DNA from: Amycolatopsis lurida
GTDB lineage: Bacteria > Actinomycetota > Actinomycetes > Mycobacteriales > Pseudonocardiaceae
Length of the DNA: 64,000 nucleotides
Assembly: GCF_900105055.1 (NCBI RefSeq)
Contig: NZ_FNTA01000004.1
Span: 310,001 to 374,000 of the forward strand
Reading direction: 5' to 3'
This document shows, in pieces, positions 50,889-59,187 of this stretch. The translations under genes and the position numbers were made by a program. Below the pieces are notes generated by a model. It saw nothing but the letters and a program-made list of their open reading frames with translations, ran no database searches and had not been told where the DNA came from. The stretch's first letter is position 1, and each line of letters opens with the position of its first letter.

Positions 50889-51600
50889 ACAGCTCGGGAT
50901 CCTCCACATTCCAGATGTGGTGCCTCCCCGGCACGAGCCGCGACCGCGTCTGGGGCGCGGCCCGCGCGATTGCCGCGAGGGATCGTCGCACCGCCGCGGA
51001 ATCCTTCTCCCCCGCTGTCGCGAGCAGTGGCCCGGTATAGCGGCCCACCTCGGCGGGCACCCCGCCCGCGCACACCTCGGCGGCCATCGCGGACGCGGTT
51101 TCGCGGCGCACCGAGAGACCGTGTTCGACATACCGGGCGCGTGCATCTTCGGGAAGCCCGAAGACGGCGGCTTGGGCGCGCCAGTACCAGCGGGCTCGCG
51201 AGAATGCCGACTGCACCGCGCAGTACAAGCGCATCCCGGCGCCGGCGGGCGTGAGCGGCGCGCTGGTCAGGAACGCCGAACTCACCCGGTCCGGGTGCCG
51301 CGCCAGCACGCGCAAAGCCGTGAGTGCTCCGAGGGAGAGGCCGACGAGATCGAACGGACCGTCGACGCCGTACCCGGTCACTCTCGCGACGACGTCGTCC
51401 GCCACCGCGTCCAGGCCCGGCCAGCGCTCGCCGACCCGTTCGCCGAAGCCCGGCAAGTCCGGCGTGAGCACCGTCCGATCGCCGAACGCGGGCAGCTGCG
51501 CCTCCCACATCCAGTTCGCGACGTTGCCGCCGTGCAGCAGCACCACCGGCCGCTCCGTCGTGGCCGTCCCGGCGGAATGCACTTCGGGGAACGTGTTCAC
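50830..51600 (-). CDS. Alpha/beta hydrolase
   Basis: 256 residues from the GTG at 51600, overlapping the PadR stop by four bases. Features: VVLLHGGNVANWMWEAQLPA (oxyanion HGG), LTPDLPGFGERVGERWPG, the nucleophile elbow FDLVGLSLGALTALRV, and the C-terminal LVPGRHHIWNVEDPELF with the catalytic His. It is a small-molecule esterase or C-C hydrolase of the alpha/beta fold. Pairing with PadR suggests induction by a phenolic or antibiotic-like compound (inference). The 3' end overlaps the S66 gene on the other strand. Confidence 0.82.
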   Translation of the reverse strand: MNTFPEVHSAGTATTERPVVLLHGGNVANWMWEAQLPAFGDRTVLTPDLPGFGERVGERWPGLDAVADDVVARVTGYGVDGPFDLVGLSLGALTALRVLARHPDRVSSAFLTSAPLTPAGAGMRLYCAVQSAFSRARWYWRAQAAVFGLPEDARARYVEHGLSVRRETASAMAAEVCAGGVPAEVGRYTGPLLATAGEKDSAAVRRSLAAIARAAPQTRSRLVPGRHHIWNVEDPELFNGVLRAWLGGAVDPRLVS

Positions 51601-52115
51601 GCGAGCTCCTTCGCGAGCGCGTCGAGCCAGTCCAGTTCGACGCGCAGGTTCGCGATTCCGTAGTCCAGTGTGGACAGTCGCAGCCTGGCCGCCCGGTCGG
51701 GCGCGTCGGCGTCCGCCCGCGTCCGTTCGAATCGCTCCAGCCGCGCCCGGGTCGCCTCGCGGCGGGCAGTCAGGAGGGAGCGGAAGGCGTCGTCGTCGAG
51801 ATCCGCACCGAAGAACACCCGCGCGAGGAACGGATCGCGTTCGACGTGCCGCTCGGGTTCGCTCGCCAGCCATTCGGCGAGCGCCGTCCGCCCCGCGACG
51901 GTGATGCGGTGTTCTTGCCGGTCCGGCGCCCCGGCGCCGGCGACGGTCTCGACCTCGGCGAGCCCGTCCGCGACGAGCCGGGCGAGGGTGCGATAGATCT
52001 GCGCCTTGTCCGCCACCCAGAAGTGCCCGACGGTCGATTCGAAATGACGTTTGAGGTCGTAGCCGGTCATGGGCGCGAGAGCGAGCAACCCCAGGATGAG
52101 GCGGGAAAGAACCAT
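51597..52115 (-). CDS. PadR-family regulator
   Basis: 172 residues. The winged helix is LGLLALAPMTGYDLKRHFES, FWVADKAQIYRTLARLVADG and the wing EHRITVAGRTALAEWLA. The long C-terminal helical domain (about 90-172) is of the PadR-s2 / Vir type used for dimerisation. The ATG lies only 3 bases from an ACTAGT-AG-ACTAGT repeat, so the message is probably short-leadered and self-repressed. It precedes and overlaps the hydrolase gene. Confidence 0.88.
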   Translation of the reverse strand: MVLSRLILGLLALAPMTGYDLKRHFESTVGHFWVADKAQIYRTLARLVADGLAEVETVAGAGAPDRQEHRITVAGRTALAEWLASEPERHVERDPFLARVFFGADLDDDAFRSLLTARREATRARLERFERTRADADAPDRAARLRLSTLDYGIANLRVELDWLDALAKELA

Positions 52116-52118
52116 GTC

Positions 52119-52151
52119 ACTAGTAGACTAGTCACCTATGGGACTTGTCAA
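52119..52151 (-). promoter_or_regulatory. PadR operon promoter and operator
   Basis: On the minus strand a consensus TTGACA (52151-52146) faces a -10 region that overlaps two ACTAGT boxes (52119-52124 and 52127-52132). Because ACTAGT is self-complementary, the pair forms a symmetric site over the -10 and the start of transcription, immediately before the PadR ATG. Confidence 0.6.
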
Positions 52152-52204
52152 CTAGGCTAGGCCGAGCGCTGTTCCACAAACAGACGGAGCATCGTTCCGC
52201 TTTG

Positions 52205-52954
52205 TCAAACCCCCTTCGCCCGGGCCGCGAGCGCACGTGCGAGCGAGACCACCTCGGCCGAAAGTCCGGTCCAGTCATCGGAAGCCGTACCGAGGTAGCC
52301 CGCTCGCGCCCGCTGGAGCAGCGCGCGGCCGTCGCCGTCGAGCGTCGGCGCGACGGCCGCCGCCGCGGCGTCCTTCGAGACGATCCCGCCCGTCTCGACG
52401 GTCACGACGATGCGCGCGAGCGTGAGCAGGACATTGCGTTCGTCGCCTTCGATCTCGGCCAACAGACCGGGAACGACGCCGAGCGCCGAGTGACGGAGCA
52501 GCTCCCGCGGCACCGGATCGAGGAGTTCGGCGAGCGCGGGGCCGCGCAGAACGCGATGCGCCGCATGGGCGGTGGCCGCGAGGATCACGACGTCGGGATC
52601 CTCCACAGGCCGGGGAAGACGACCTCGCACGAGGTCTTCCCGAAGCCATTCCCCGTACTGGAAATCACGGCGCGACGGCTTGTCCCCGGCGACGATCCCC
52701 GTCAGTTCGATCGGACGGCGGTCCGCCGCGTCCGGGAATCGGGCGGCGTGGCCACGCCAACCCGAAAGCCGCACCAGCAGGGACACCAGCGCGGCGCGTT
52801 CCGATGCGCCGAGCGAGCGGCGGGTGACCAGCAGCAGATCGATGTCGCTGTCCGGTTTGAGCCCACCCGCCGCGGCGGAACCGTAGAGGTACAACCCGAG
52901 GACGCCGCCGGGATCTTCCCGGTCGAGATGGTCCAGCAGAGGCTCGATGCGCAT
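52205..52954 (-). CDS. Aminoglycoside-nucleotidyltransferase-like protein (AadA/ANT family)
   Basis: 249 residues. The N-terminal nucleotidyltransferase fold has LYLYGSAAAGGLKPDSDIDL, the GS-x9-SDxD metal/nucleotide motif. The C-terminal helical DUF4111-type domain has the pattern DERNVLLTLARIVVTVETGG then IVSKDAAAAAVAPTL, as in AadA and ANT(9). Such enzymes adenylylate spectinomycin or streptomycin. Substrate cannot be assigned from sequence alone, and many chromosomal actinomycete copies have unknown substrates. It follows the NmrA-type gene by 17 bases on the same strand. Confidence 0.82.
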   Translation of the reverse strand: MRIEPLLDHLDREDPGGVLGLYLYGSAAAGGLKPDSDIDLLLVTRRSLGASERAALVSLLVRLSGWRGHAARFPDAADRRPIELTGIVAGDKPSRRDFQYGEWLREDLVRGRLPRPVEDPDVVILAATAHAAHRVLRGPALAELLDPVPRELLRHSALGVVPGLLAEIEGDERNVLLTLARIVVTVETGGIVSKDAAAAAVAPTLDGDGRALLQRARAGYLGTASDDWTGLSAEVVSLARALAARAKGV

Positions 52955-52971
52955 GCCTCAACGATCACGCA

Positions 52972-53874
52972 CTACGCAAGATATTTCCGCGCCCAGTCGG
53001 CGAATCCGGTGAGCGGGAGGCCGAGTTCCCGCGCGTATTCCGGACGTCCGGGCTGGCCGACCACGTTCAGCCACTCGTGCGAGGCGCCCATCGGCGGCAT
53101 CCCGGCGGCGACCGCCTGCTCGACGGTCATGTCCGGTGCCGCCAGCGGGGTGCCCAGCACGCAGGAAAGGACCTCGGCGATCTCCGCCATGGTCAGGAAG
53201 TCGCTCGCCAACTCCAGTTCGACCCCGGTGAACCGCTCCGGTTCGGCGATGACCGCGGCGGCCGCGGTGCCGATGTCGTCGACGGCGGCCAGCGACAGTG
53301 ACGTCGACGGCTTGATGACGCTCACCAGACCGCCGTCCACCCCGCGCGGGAAGAGGAACTTCATGTCGGGCAGGAAGTTCTCCATGAAGAAACCCGGCTT
53401 CAGCAGGGTCCACTGAGGAAATCCGGCTTCGCGGAGATGGTCTTGGATCGCGGCTTTGGCATCCAGCGTCGGCTCCATCGACGCCCAGCGCCCCTCGGCC
53501 CATCCCTCCGCCTCGACGTGCTGACCGGCGCCCGAAACGGAGGTGTGCACGAACTGCGGCACCCCGGCCGCCTTCGCGCCCTCGATGAGATTGACGCCTT
53601 GAGCCACCTCGCCGGCGAAATCGAATCCGTCGGCGTTCATGCCCGGCATCTGTACCGAGAAGACGGCGCGGGCGCCCTTGGCCGCCCGGATCACGGAATC
53701 GACGTCGCGGAGGTCGCCGACGACGAGTTCGGCGCCGAGCGCTTCGGCGGCTTTCGCCCTGGCCGGGTCGCGCACCAGCGCTCGGACGGGAACACCGGCC
53801 GCGAGCAGGGCACGAGCGGTCGCACCGCCCTGCCTGCCGGTGGCGCCGGTGACCAAAACGGGCGATGGGGACAT
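52972..53874 (-). CDS. NmrA-like NAD(P)-binding protein
   Basis: 300 residues of the atypical short-chain dehydrogenase class. The Rossmann start is VLVTGATGRQGGATARALLA. Later signs are ELVVGDLRDVDSVIRAAKGA, FVHTSVSGAG and WTLLKPGFFMENFL, typical of NmrA/HSCARG redox sensors and quinone reductase-like proteins. The active-site YxxxK of classical reductases is absent, so it may sense or bind NADP(H). Divergent from a TetR gene, with two operators between them. Confidence 0.85.
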   Translation of the reverse strand: MSPSPVLVTGATGRQGGATARALLAAGVPVRALVRDPARAKAAEALGAELVVGDLRDVDSVIRAAKGARAVFSVQMPGMNADGFDFAGEVAQGVNLIEGAKAAGVPQFVHTSVSGAGQHVEAEGWAEGRWASMEPTLDAKAAIQDHLREAGFPQWTLLKPGFFMENFLPDMKFLFPRGVDGGLVSVIKPSTSLSLAAVDDIGTAAAAVIAEPERFTGVELELASDFLTMAEIAEVLSCVLGTPLAAPDMTVEQAVAAGMPPMGASHEWLNVVGQPGRPEYARELGLPLTGFADWARKYLA

Positions 53875-53893
53875 GGTGACTCCTTCGGTCGAC

Positions 53894-53950
53894 TAAGTGG
53901 CGGGGCCCGCCACTTATCGTCCGCTACGATATGGCGGGGCCCACCACTTA
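53894..53950. promoter_or_regulatory. Two tandem TetR operators
   Basis: Site 1 (53894-53916) is TAAGTGGCGG-GGC-CCGCCACTTA, a perfect 10-bp inverted repeat. Site 2 (53928-53950) is GATATGGCGG-GGC-CCACCACTTA, same layout with four changes. Start-to-start spacing is 34 bases. They fill the gap between the NmrA and TetR starts, so one regulator would control both directions. Confidence 0.78.
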
Positions 53951-53971
53951 CGCAAACTCCGAGGTGAAGAC

Positions 53972-54523
53972 ATGTCCGACGGCCGGCGTGCCGACGCACG
54001 GCGCAACTACGCGCGCATCCTCGCGGTCGCCGAGGAGGAGGTCGCGGCCCACGGCTCCGGCGCCTCCCTGGAGCAGATCGCGCGGACCGCCAACGTCGGC
54101 TCGGCGACCGTCCGGCGCCACTTCCCCACCCGGCGGGCACTGCTGGAGGCGGTCTCCGCGAACCGGATCGCGGCGTTGTGCGCCCGCGCCGTCGAACTGA
54201 CCGGAAAGGACGACAGCCGGAAGGCGCTCCTGACCTGGCTCGACGAGGTCGTCACCTATTGCGTCTCCGCCCGCGGTTTGGCGGCCGCGCTCGCTTACGA
54301 CGGTCCCCTGGAACACGAGAACTCTTGTTCCGCCGCCATCGAGGAAGCCGGGGATCCGCTCGTGCGACGGGCCGCACAGGACGGCGTGGTGTCTCCGGAC
54401 GTCACGGTCGCCGATCTGATCACCCTGATCGTCGGCATCGTCCTGGCCACCGAGCACTACCCGGATCCCGCCGCGCAGGCGGACCGCCTGTTCCGGTTGG
54501 CCGTCGCGGGTCTGAGCCCCTAG
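53972..54523 (+). CDS. TetR-family regulator
   Basis: 183 residues from the ATG at 53972 with GAGGTGAAG upstream; an upstream in-frame start overlaps the operators. Helix-turn-helix (about 10-55) reads RNYARILAVAEEEVAAHGSG, then EQIARTANVGSATVRRHFPT. The C-terminal ligand domain matches the SCO1712/KstR2-like group (LVRRAAQDGVVSPDVTVADL). It presumably controls the divergent NmrA-nucleotidyltransferase operon and itself. A bidirectional terminator follows. Confidence 0.87.
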   Translation: MSDGRRADARRNYARILAVAEEEVAAHGSGASLEQIARTANVGSATVRRHFPTRRALLEAVSANRIAALCARAVELTGKDDSRKALLTWLDEVVTYCVSARGLAAALAYDGPLEHENSCSAAIEEAGDPLVRRAAQDGVVSPDVTVADLITLIVGIVLATEHYPDPAAQADRLFRLAVAGLSP

Positions 54524-54533
54524 GCATGACAAA

Positions 54534-54561
54534 GGGCCGGAGCGGTCTCCCGCTCCGGCCC
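54534..54561. terminator. Bidirectional terminator between TetR and GH87 genes
   Basis: Perfect 12-bp stem GGGCCGGAGCGG-TCTC-CCGCTCCGGCCC, placed between two convergent stops. Confidence 0.85.
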
Positions 54562-54576
54562 CGAATCACTTCCGGC

Positions 54577-57500
54577 CTACCGCGTGCGGCGGCCCGACGA
54601 GACCACCGCGGGCACCGGCCCGCCGGTGATCACGAACTGCGACCCCGGCTCACGGACGATGTCGCCGTTCGCGGAGTTCGTGATCGTCACTTTCGTCAAG
54701 GTCGCACTACCGCGGGCGCCGCTCATCGCGAGGATGCCCGCTCCGTTGTTCGACTTGTCGATCTTGACGCCGCTGAGGGCCGCGGTCACGACGCCGCCGC
54801 CGGTCTTGAACTGGACACCGTCGTAGGTCGAATCGTGGATCTCCGTGTCCCGCAGGACCACCCCGGGGATGTCCTTGCCCTGCGCGAAGAACGTGATCGC
54901 GCCGAACTCCTGCTGTTCGCCCCAGAACACACCACCGCAGCGGTACAGGGCGTTGTTCGCGATGAGCGTCTCCCCGGAGAACGGCAGCGGGTCGTGATCC
55001 GTCGCCAGCATGATGCCCGGGTAGTTCATCGTGTCGTGGACGACGTTGTTCTCGATCTTGTTGCCGTAGCCGCCGTAGATCGCGATCCCGTTGGCACGCC
55101 ACGGGAGCTGGATCGTGTTGTTGGCGAACACGTTGTCGTGCGCGATGTCCTGCGACGGATCCTTCACGTACTGGTTCGCCCACACCGCGAGCGAATCGTC
55201 ACCGGTGGTGCGGAACGACGAGTTGAACACCTTCGAGTTCCGGGTGCCGTTGGTGAAGTTGATGCCGTCGGCGTAGGTGTTCCGGATCCGCATGCCGCTG
55301 AACTCGAGGCCGTCACCGGGGCCCCAGAGCGCAGGCAGGTTGCTGTAGTCCCGGCCGACCCACACACCGACGTTGGCGTGCTCGATCCACACGTTGGAGA
55401 TCTTCGTGCCGGTACCGAAGCGGCCGTTGAGACCGACACCGCCTTCCGCGCCGCCGTCGCCGCCGCGGATCCGGCCGGAACCGAAGATGGCGATATCGGA
55501 GATCTGCGTGTTCTTGTCGATGTCGAACCCGAAATTGCCCTCGTGCGGATGGTTGATGCCGCCCGCGTTCTGCGGCTCGATCTGCGAGTACAGCTGCGAA
55601 TGCCACATGCCCGCACCGCGGATCGTCACGTGGGAGATACCGATCTGGTTGTACTGGCCGCCGCCGTTGGGCACGTTCGGGTCGTCGGTCAGGATCTTCT
55701 TCTCCTGCCGCCATTGCCCCGCCGGGATCCAGACACAGCCGATCACGCCGTTCTGGTCGTCGGTCACCGCGCGCTGGATCGCCGCCGAGTCGTCGTTCCC
55801 GTCGTTCGGCACGGCGCCGTACTCCGTGATCGACACGCAGTTCGCGGGCTTCTCCGACGCGGGAGCGACCTGTTCCAGATCGATGAGGTCGACGATGTAG
55901 AACGTCGCGTTGTCACCGCTGTCCCGTTGCAGCTTGAACTTCGTGCCCGGTGGATACGACTGCGCCAGCAGCGCGTGCGACTCGTCGAACAACCGGCGCG
56001 CGTTGGCCTGCGGGGTGTTGGTCAGGCCTTCGGGATCGTCGGTGCTGCCATAGAGCCAGCTGTGCTTCGACGACAGCGTCAGCTTCTGCGCGAAAGTCCC
56101 GTTGACGTACAGGCTGAGTGTCGCGTCCTGCCCACCACCACCGGGGGCGTCGGGAATGGAGTTGCGCACGACGATCGAGTTCGCCTGGTTCGCCGACGTG
56201 AACTCCACGTACTGGCCCTGATTCGCCAGCCGCACGGACTTGCGGCCCGAGGATTCGGTCGCGAAGTTCGTGTGGCCGAAGGTGCGAAGCGGGTCGGCTT
56301 CCAGCAGCTGTCCTTGGTACTGCGCGGCTTCCGCCTCGTATTCGACATACGGGACCGCCGCGCCGCGGCCCACGACGATGGCCCGCGAGAGGCTGTTGTT
56401 GGACTCGTTGGTCTCCGTCACCGTACCGTTCGCGTCGGCCGTCGCGGTGAGGGTCGCCCCACCGTCGACGGCGGTCCACGTGCCCGAGATCGCGACGTTC
56501 ACGGTGGCGCCCGCCTCGATCGCCCCGGTGGTGCCGGTCAGCGTGGTGCCGCCGACCGCCAGCCGGGTCACCGAAGCGCCCGCGCCGCTCGTGCCGCGGT
56601 TGCGCACCGCGACGGTGAAGGACACCGCGGCACCGGCCGCCGGATTGGGTGGGTTCGAGGTGACGCCGGTGACCTCGAGGTCGGGCCCCGGCGACTGGGC
56701 GATCACCAGCGGCATCGGTGAGGTGTAGGTGTTGTTCGTTTCGTCCTGCTCGGCCACCTTGCCCGCCGGGTCGGCGGTGGCGGCCACGGTGTACGTGCCC
56801 TGCGGACGCGTTCCCGCGTCGACGGTGACCGTGGCGGACTCGCCGGCGGCGAGCGCCCCGACCGGTGCGTCACCGGCGACGGTGCCGCCGAGGCTGACGT
56901 TCACGGTGGTGGCGGCCGCGTTCGCGGTGCCGGTGTTCTTCACCGTCGCCGACACGGCGAGCCTGCTGGTCTCCGTCGGGTTCGACGGCGTCCAGGTCGT
57001 GCCGGTGACGACGAGGTCCGGGTTCGGCGCGGGAGTGCCGATCACCTGGAATTCCGCGACCTGACCGCCGGGGGCACCCGAGTTGGCGAAGAACTGCAGG
57101 CGTACCTCCGCGGCGCGTCCGCTGACCGGGATGACCACCGAATTCCGGTGGCCGGCCGGGTCGAAGCGGTGGTCCGCTCGCGGCGACAGCGCGGTGAACG
57201 CGGTGGACCCCTGCGGACGACCGAGGACCTCGAAGTTCTGTGTCCGCGCGCCCCAGATCGCGTCCGGGTTGAGCTTCACCACGACCGAGTCGACGTCCGC
57301 GTCGACCCCGAGCTTCACCGTCAGCGCGTTCGGGTAGCCCGCGGCGGATTCCCAGTACGTGGCGGTGTTGTTGTCGTTGGCGTTGGCCGCGACGAACGCA
57401 TGCACCGTCGACGTGGCCTCGATCGGTTTGCCCGCAGCCAGGTTCGCGCCCGCGCTCGTCCCGGAGCGCACGACGTGGTTGCTGTCGCCGGATTCGTTGC

Positions 57501-58257
57501 CCGCCACGTCCTTGGCGCGCACGAAGTACTCGACCCGGGTCCCCGTGGGCCTGGACTCGGTGAAGGTGGTGCCGGTGATCGTGGTGACCGGCGTCCCGTC
57601 GCGATAGACGGTGTAGCCGGAGACACCGACGTTGTCCGCCGAGGGCGACCACGTCAACCGGATCTGGCCGGCGGTGGGCTCGGTCAGCGCGAGATTCGCC
57701 GGCGCGCTCGGGGCCTGCGTGTCGCCGGTGTCCGGCCCGTACAGCTCGAATTCCGCGAGCTGCGCGGCGGGCCACCTCGAGTTCGCGGTGACCTGCAGCC
57801 GCACGTAGCGGGCCGACGCGGTCATCGGGATGGTGACGGTGTTGGTTCCGGGAGCGAACGCGTAACCGGTCGGCGCGGCGAGGTCGGTGAACGCCGTGCC
57901 GTCGGTGCTTCCGCGCACGGCCAGCGTCTGGGTGCGGGATTCCCAGCCCGCGGGCAGTTTCAGCATGATCCGCGAGAGGGATTTCGCCGTGCCGAGGTCG
58001 GCCTGGATCCACTGCGGGAACGCGTTGCCGGCCGATTCCCAGTAGCTCTCCTGATTCCCGTCGACGGCGTTCGCGACGGGATAACCGGGCAGCGCGCTGC
58101 TCGCCGACACCGTGCGGGTCAATGGCACTTCGGCGAGCGCCGCCGGAACAGGGTCGGGAGGTGGCCCGCTCGCGGCGGAAGCGAGGGAGAGTCCGGCGAC
58201 GGAAAGCCCCGAGACCAGGAGACCGGCGATGAGCCGGGACAGGCGCATACGTGTCAT
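54577..58257 (-). CDS. Secreted GH87 alpha-1,3-glucanase (mycodextranase-like), multimodular
   Basis: 1226 residues from the ATG at 58257; the longer frame reads into the promoter. Layout with approximate residues: signal peptide 1-31; discoidin/F5-8C domain 40-170 (PVANAVDGNQESYWES); fibronectin III 180-265; second discoidin 275-415 (DNNTATYWESAAGYPNALTV); two CARDB domains 420-515 and 530-625; a CBM 640-800 (EYEAEAAQYQGQLLEAD, GRKSVRLANQGQYVEFT); and a right-handed beta-helix catalytic domain 810-1226 (CVSITEYGAVPNDGNDDSAA). Asp in YADGINF (about 997) and the pair in TGDDSLAVW (about 1020-1021) are spaced 23 and 24 residues, as in the catalytic aspartates described for GH87. It degrades alpha-1,3-glucan of fungal walls or dental-type mutan outside the cell. 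Confidence 0.88.
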   Translation of the reverse strand: MTRMRLSRLIAGLLVSGLSVAGLSLASAASGPPPDPVPAALAEVPLTRTVSASSALPGYPVANAVDGNQESYWESAGNAFPQWIQADLGTAKSLSRIMLKLPAGWESRTQTLAVRGSTDGTAFTDLAAPTGYAFAPGTNTVTIPMTASARYVRLQVTANSRWPAAQLAEFELYGPDTGDTQAPSAPANLALTEPTAGQIRLTWSPSADNVGVSGYTVYRDGTPVTTITGTTFTESRPTGTRVEYFVRAKDVAGNESGDSNHVVRSGTSAGANLAAGKPIEATSTVHAFVAANANDNNTATYWESAAGYPNALTVKLGVDADVDSVVVKLNPDAIWGARTQNFEVLGRPQGSTAFTALSPRADHRFDPAGHRNSVVIPVSGRAAEVRLQFFANSGAPGGQVAEFQVIGTPAPNPDLVVTGTTWTPSNPTETSRLAVSATVKNTGTANAAATTVNVSLGGTVAGDAPVGALAAGESATVTVDAGTRPQGTYTVAATADPAGKVAEQDETNNTYTSPMPLVIAQSPGPDLEVTGVTSNPPNPAAGAAVSFTVAVRNRGTSGAGASVTRLAVGGTTLTGTTGAIEAGATVNVAISGTWTAVDGGATLTATADANGTVTETNESNNSLSRAIVVGRGAAVPYVEYEAEAAQYQGQLLEADPLRTFGHTNFATESSGRKSVRLANQGQYVEFTSANQANSIVVRNSIPDAPGGGGQDATLSLYVNGTFAQKLTLSSKHSWLYGSTDDPEGLTNTPQANARRLFDESHALLAQSYPPGTKFKLQRDSGDNATFYIVDLIDLEQVAPASEKPANCVSITEYGAVPNDGNDDSAAIQRAVTDDQNGVIGCVWIPAGQWRQEKKILTDDPNVPNGGGQYNQIGISHVTIRGAGMWHSQLYSQIEPQNAGGINHPHEGNFGFDIDKNTQISDIAIFGSGRIRGGDGGAEGGVGLNGRFGTGTKISNVWIEHANVGVWVGRDYSNLPALWGPGDGLEFSGMRIRNTYADGINFTNGTRNSKVFNSSFRTTGDDSLAVWANQYVKDPSQDIAHDNVFANNTIQLPWRANGIAIYGGYGNKIENNVVHDTMNYPGIMLATDHDPLPFSGETLIANNALYRCGGVFWGEQQEFGAITFFAQGKDIPGVVLRDTEIHDSTYDGVQFKTGGGVVTAALSGVKIDKSNNGAGILAMSGARGSATLTKVTITNSANGDIVREPGSQFVITGGPVPAVVSSGRRTR

Positions 58258-58460
58258 GGCGTCTTCTCTTCTTTGAGACGGCGGGGAGGGAGCCAGAGCC
58301 GTACGAGCATGCAACAACCCGGAGACAAAACGCAAGAAGTTGACATCTTTCAGAAATTTCTCGACTGCCATCTGCGAGCGCCCGGCCTGGCAGCGACTGC
58401 GCTTACGCACGTACGCCCAGTTTCACCGCTTTTGTTTCCTGCGAACGAATACAAGATCGA

Positions 58461-58490
58461 GTATTCCGTGAATACGGAGTACAGCTGTAC
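58461..58490. promoter_or_regulatory. Palindromes in the GH87 divergent region
   Basis: The AT-richer gap 58258-58528 contains GTATTC-CGT-GAATAC (58461-58475) and the perfect palindrome GTACAGCTGTAC (58479-58490), close to the start of the plus-strand gene. Further left lies TTTCAGAAATTTC near 58350, on the GH87 side. These are candidate operators; no RNA structure was seen. Confidence 0.5.
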
Positions 58491-58528
58491 ACTCAAATCC
58501 AGGCTAGCCGCGTGGAGGTCGATCCCTG

Positions 58529-58873
58529 ATGGACGTTACGAAAACCCTGAGGTCCGCACTCACCGGGACGACGAACGAGTCGAGGTCCGCGGTCCGGGAG
58601 CTGCGACGGGAGACCGAAGACCTCGTGGCGCGCCGCGCCGGCCGGGCGGCGAACCGGCTGACCGAACTGGGCGAGCGGCTCGCCGATCTCGTCCTGATCT
58701 CCGGCAGCAGGCTCGCGGGCCTCGCCGAGCGGCACAACGTGGCCGCGGGTGAGGGAGTGCGCCGGGAGGCGGACCGGATCGGCGAGTCGGTCGAGCGTTT
58801 GTCCGCCACGCTTTCGGAGCGGACGATCCTGCTCGCCGAGGAACTGCTCGACGCCAGGCCCCGTCGTCGATGA
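58529..58873 (+). CDS. Small coiled-coil protein of unknown function
   Basis: 114 residues, almost wholly helical and strongly charged (RSAVRELRRETEDLVARRAG, ANRLTELGERLADLVLISGS, READRIGESVERLSATLSER), with heptad-like leucine spacing. There is no signal peptide, membrane segment or cysteine. It resembles small phasin-like or nucleoid-type helical proteins in style only. Divergent from the GH87 gene and followed 16 bases later by a 28-bp hairpin. Confidence 0.65.
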   Translation: MDVTKTLRSALTGTTNESRSAVRELRRETEDLVARRAGRAANRLTELGERLADLVLISGSRLAGLAERHNVAAGEGVRREADRIGESVERLSATLSERTILLAEELLDARPRRR

Positions 58874-58889
58874 CCGCGAGATAACTTCC

Positions 58890-58950
58890 GAAGTACGTGA
58901 AGGCCCCCTTCATTGCGTCTAGCGCAGTGAAGGGGGCCTTCACGTACTTC
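58890..58950. repeat. Long hairpin, TGAAGGCCCCCTT family, copy 2
   Basis: A 28-bp stem with a single T-G wobble: arms 58890-58917 and 58923-58950, loop TCTAG. It shares TGAAGGCCCCCTT and AAGGGGGCCTTCA with the hairpin at 10301-10347. It sits after the coiled-coil gene, so it also serves as terminator. The remaining bases to 59187 hold no gene. Confidence 0.85.
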
Positions 58951-59187
58951 AGGGGCTCCCCCGTGACACATCGGTGCCATCGGCACTCTCGTGCCGAAAG
59001 TGCAGGTCCGGTGCCGCCCGGCGCGGTCTTCTCCCGTCTTTAGTCGCTATCTACCGCCGTATCCGCCTGCCTAGCATGGGAAACCGATTTCGGATCCGGC
59101 CGGGCGATCCCTGGCGATCCGTCACGGCCGCAAAACGGGTGACCCGTCGATTTCCTTTCCCCGATTTCCCTGCATTGGAAGGCACCC

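Noticed and set aside
52205-52954. Assigning spectinomycin/streptomycin resistance
   Set aside because: The fold and metal motif fit ANT enzymes, but substrate specificity cannot be read from the sequence and no mobile element is present.
54178-56721. 847-residue plus-strand frame
   Set aside because: Overlaps the TetR gene in another frame and the GH87 gene in antisense; no domain content.
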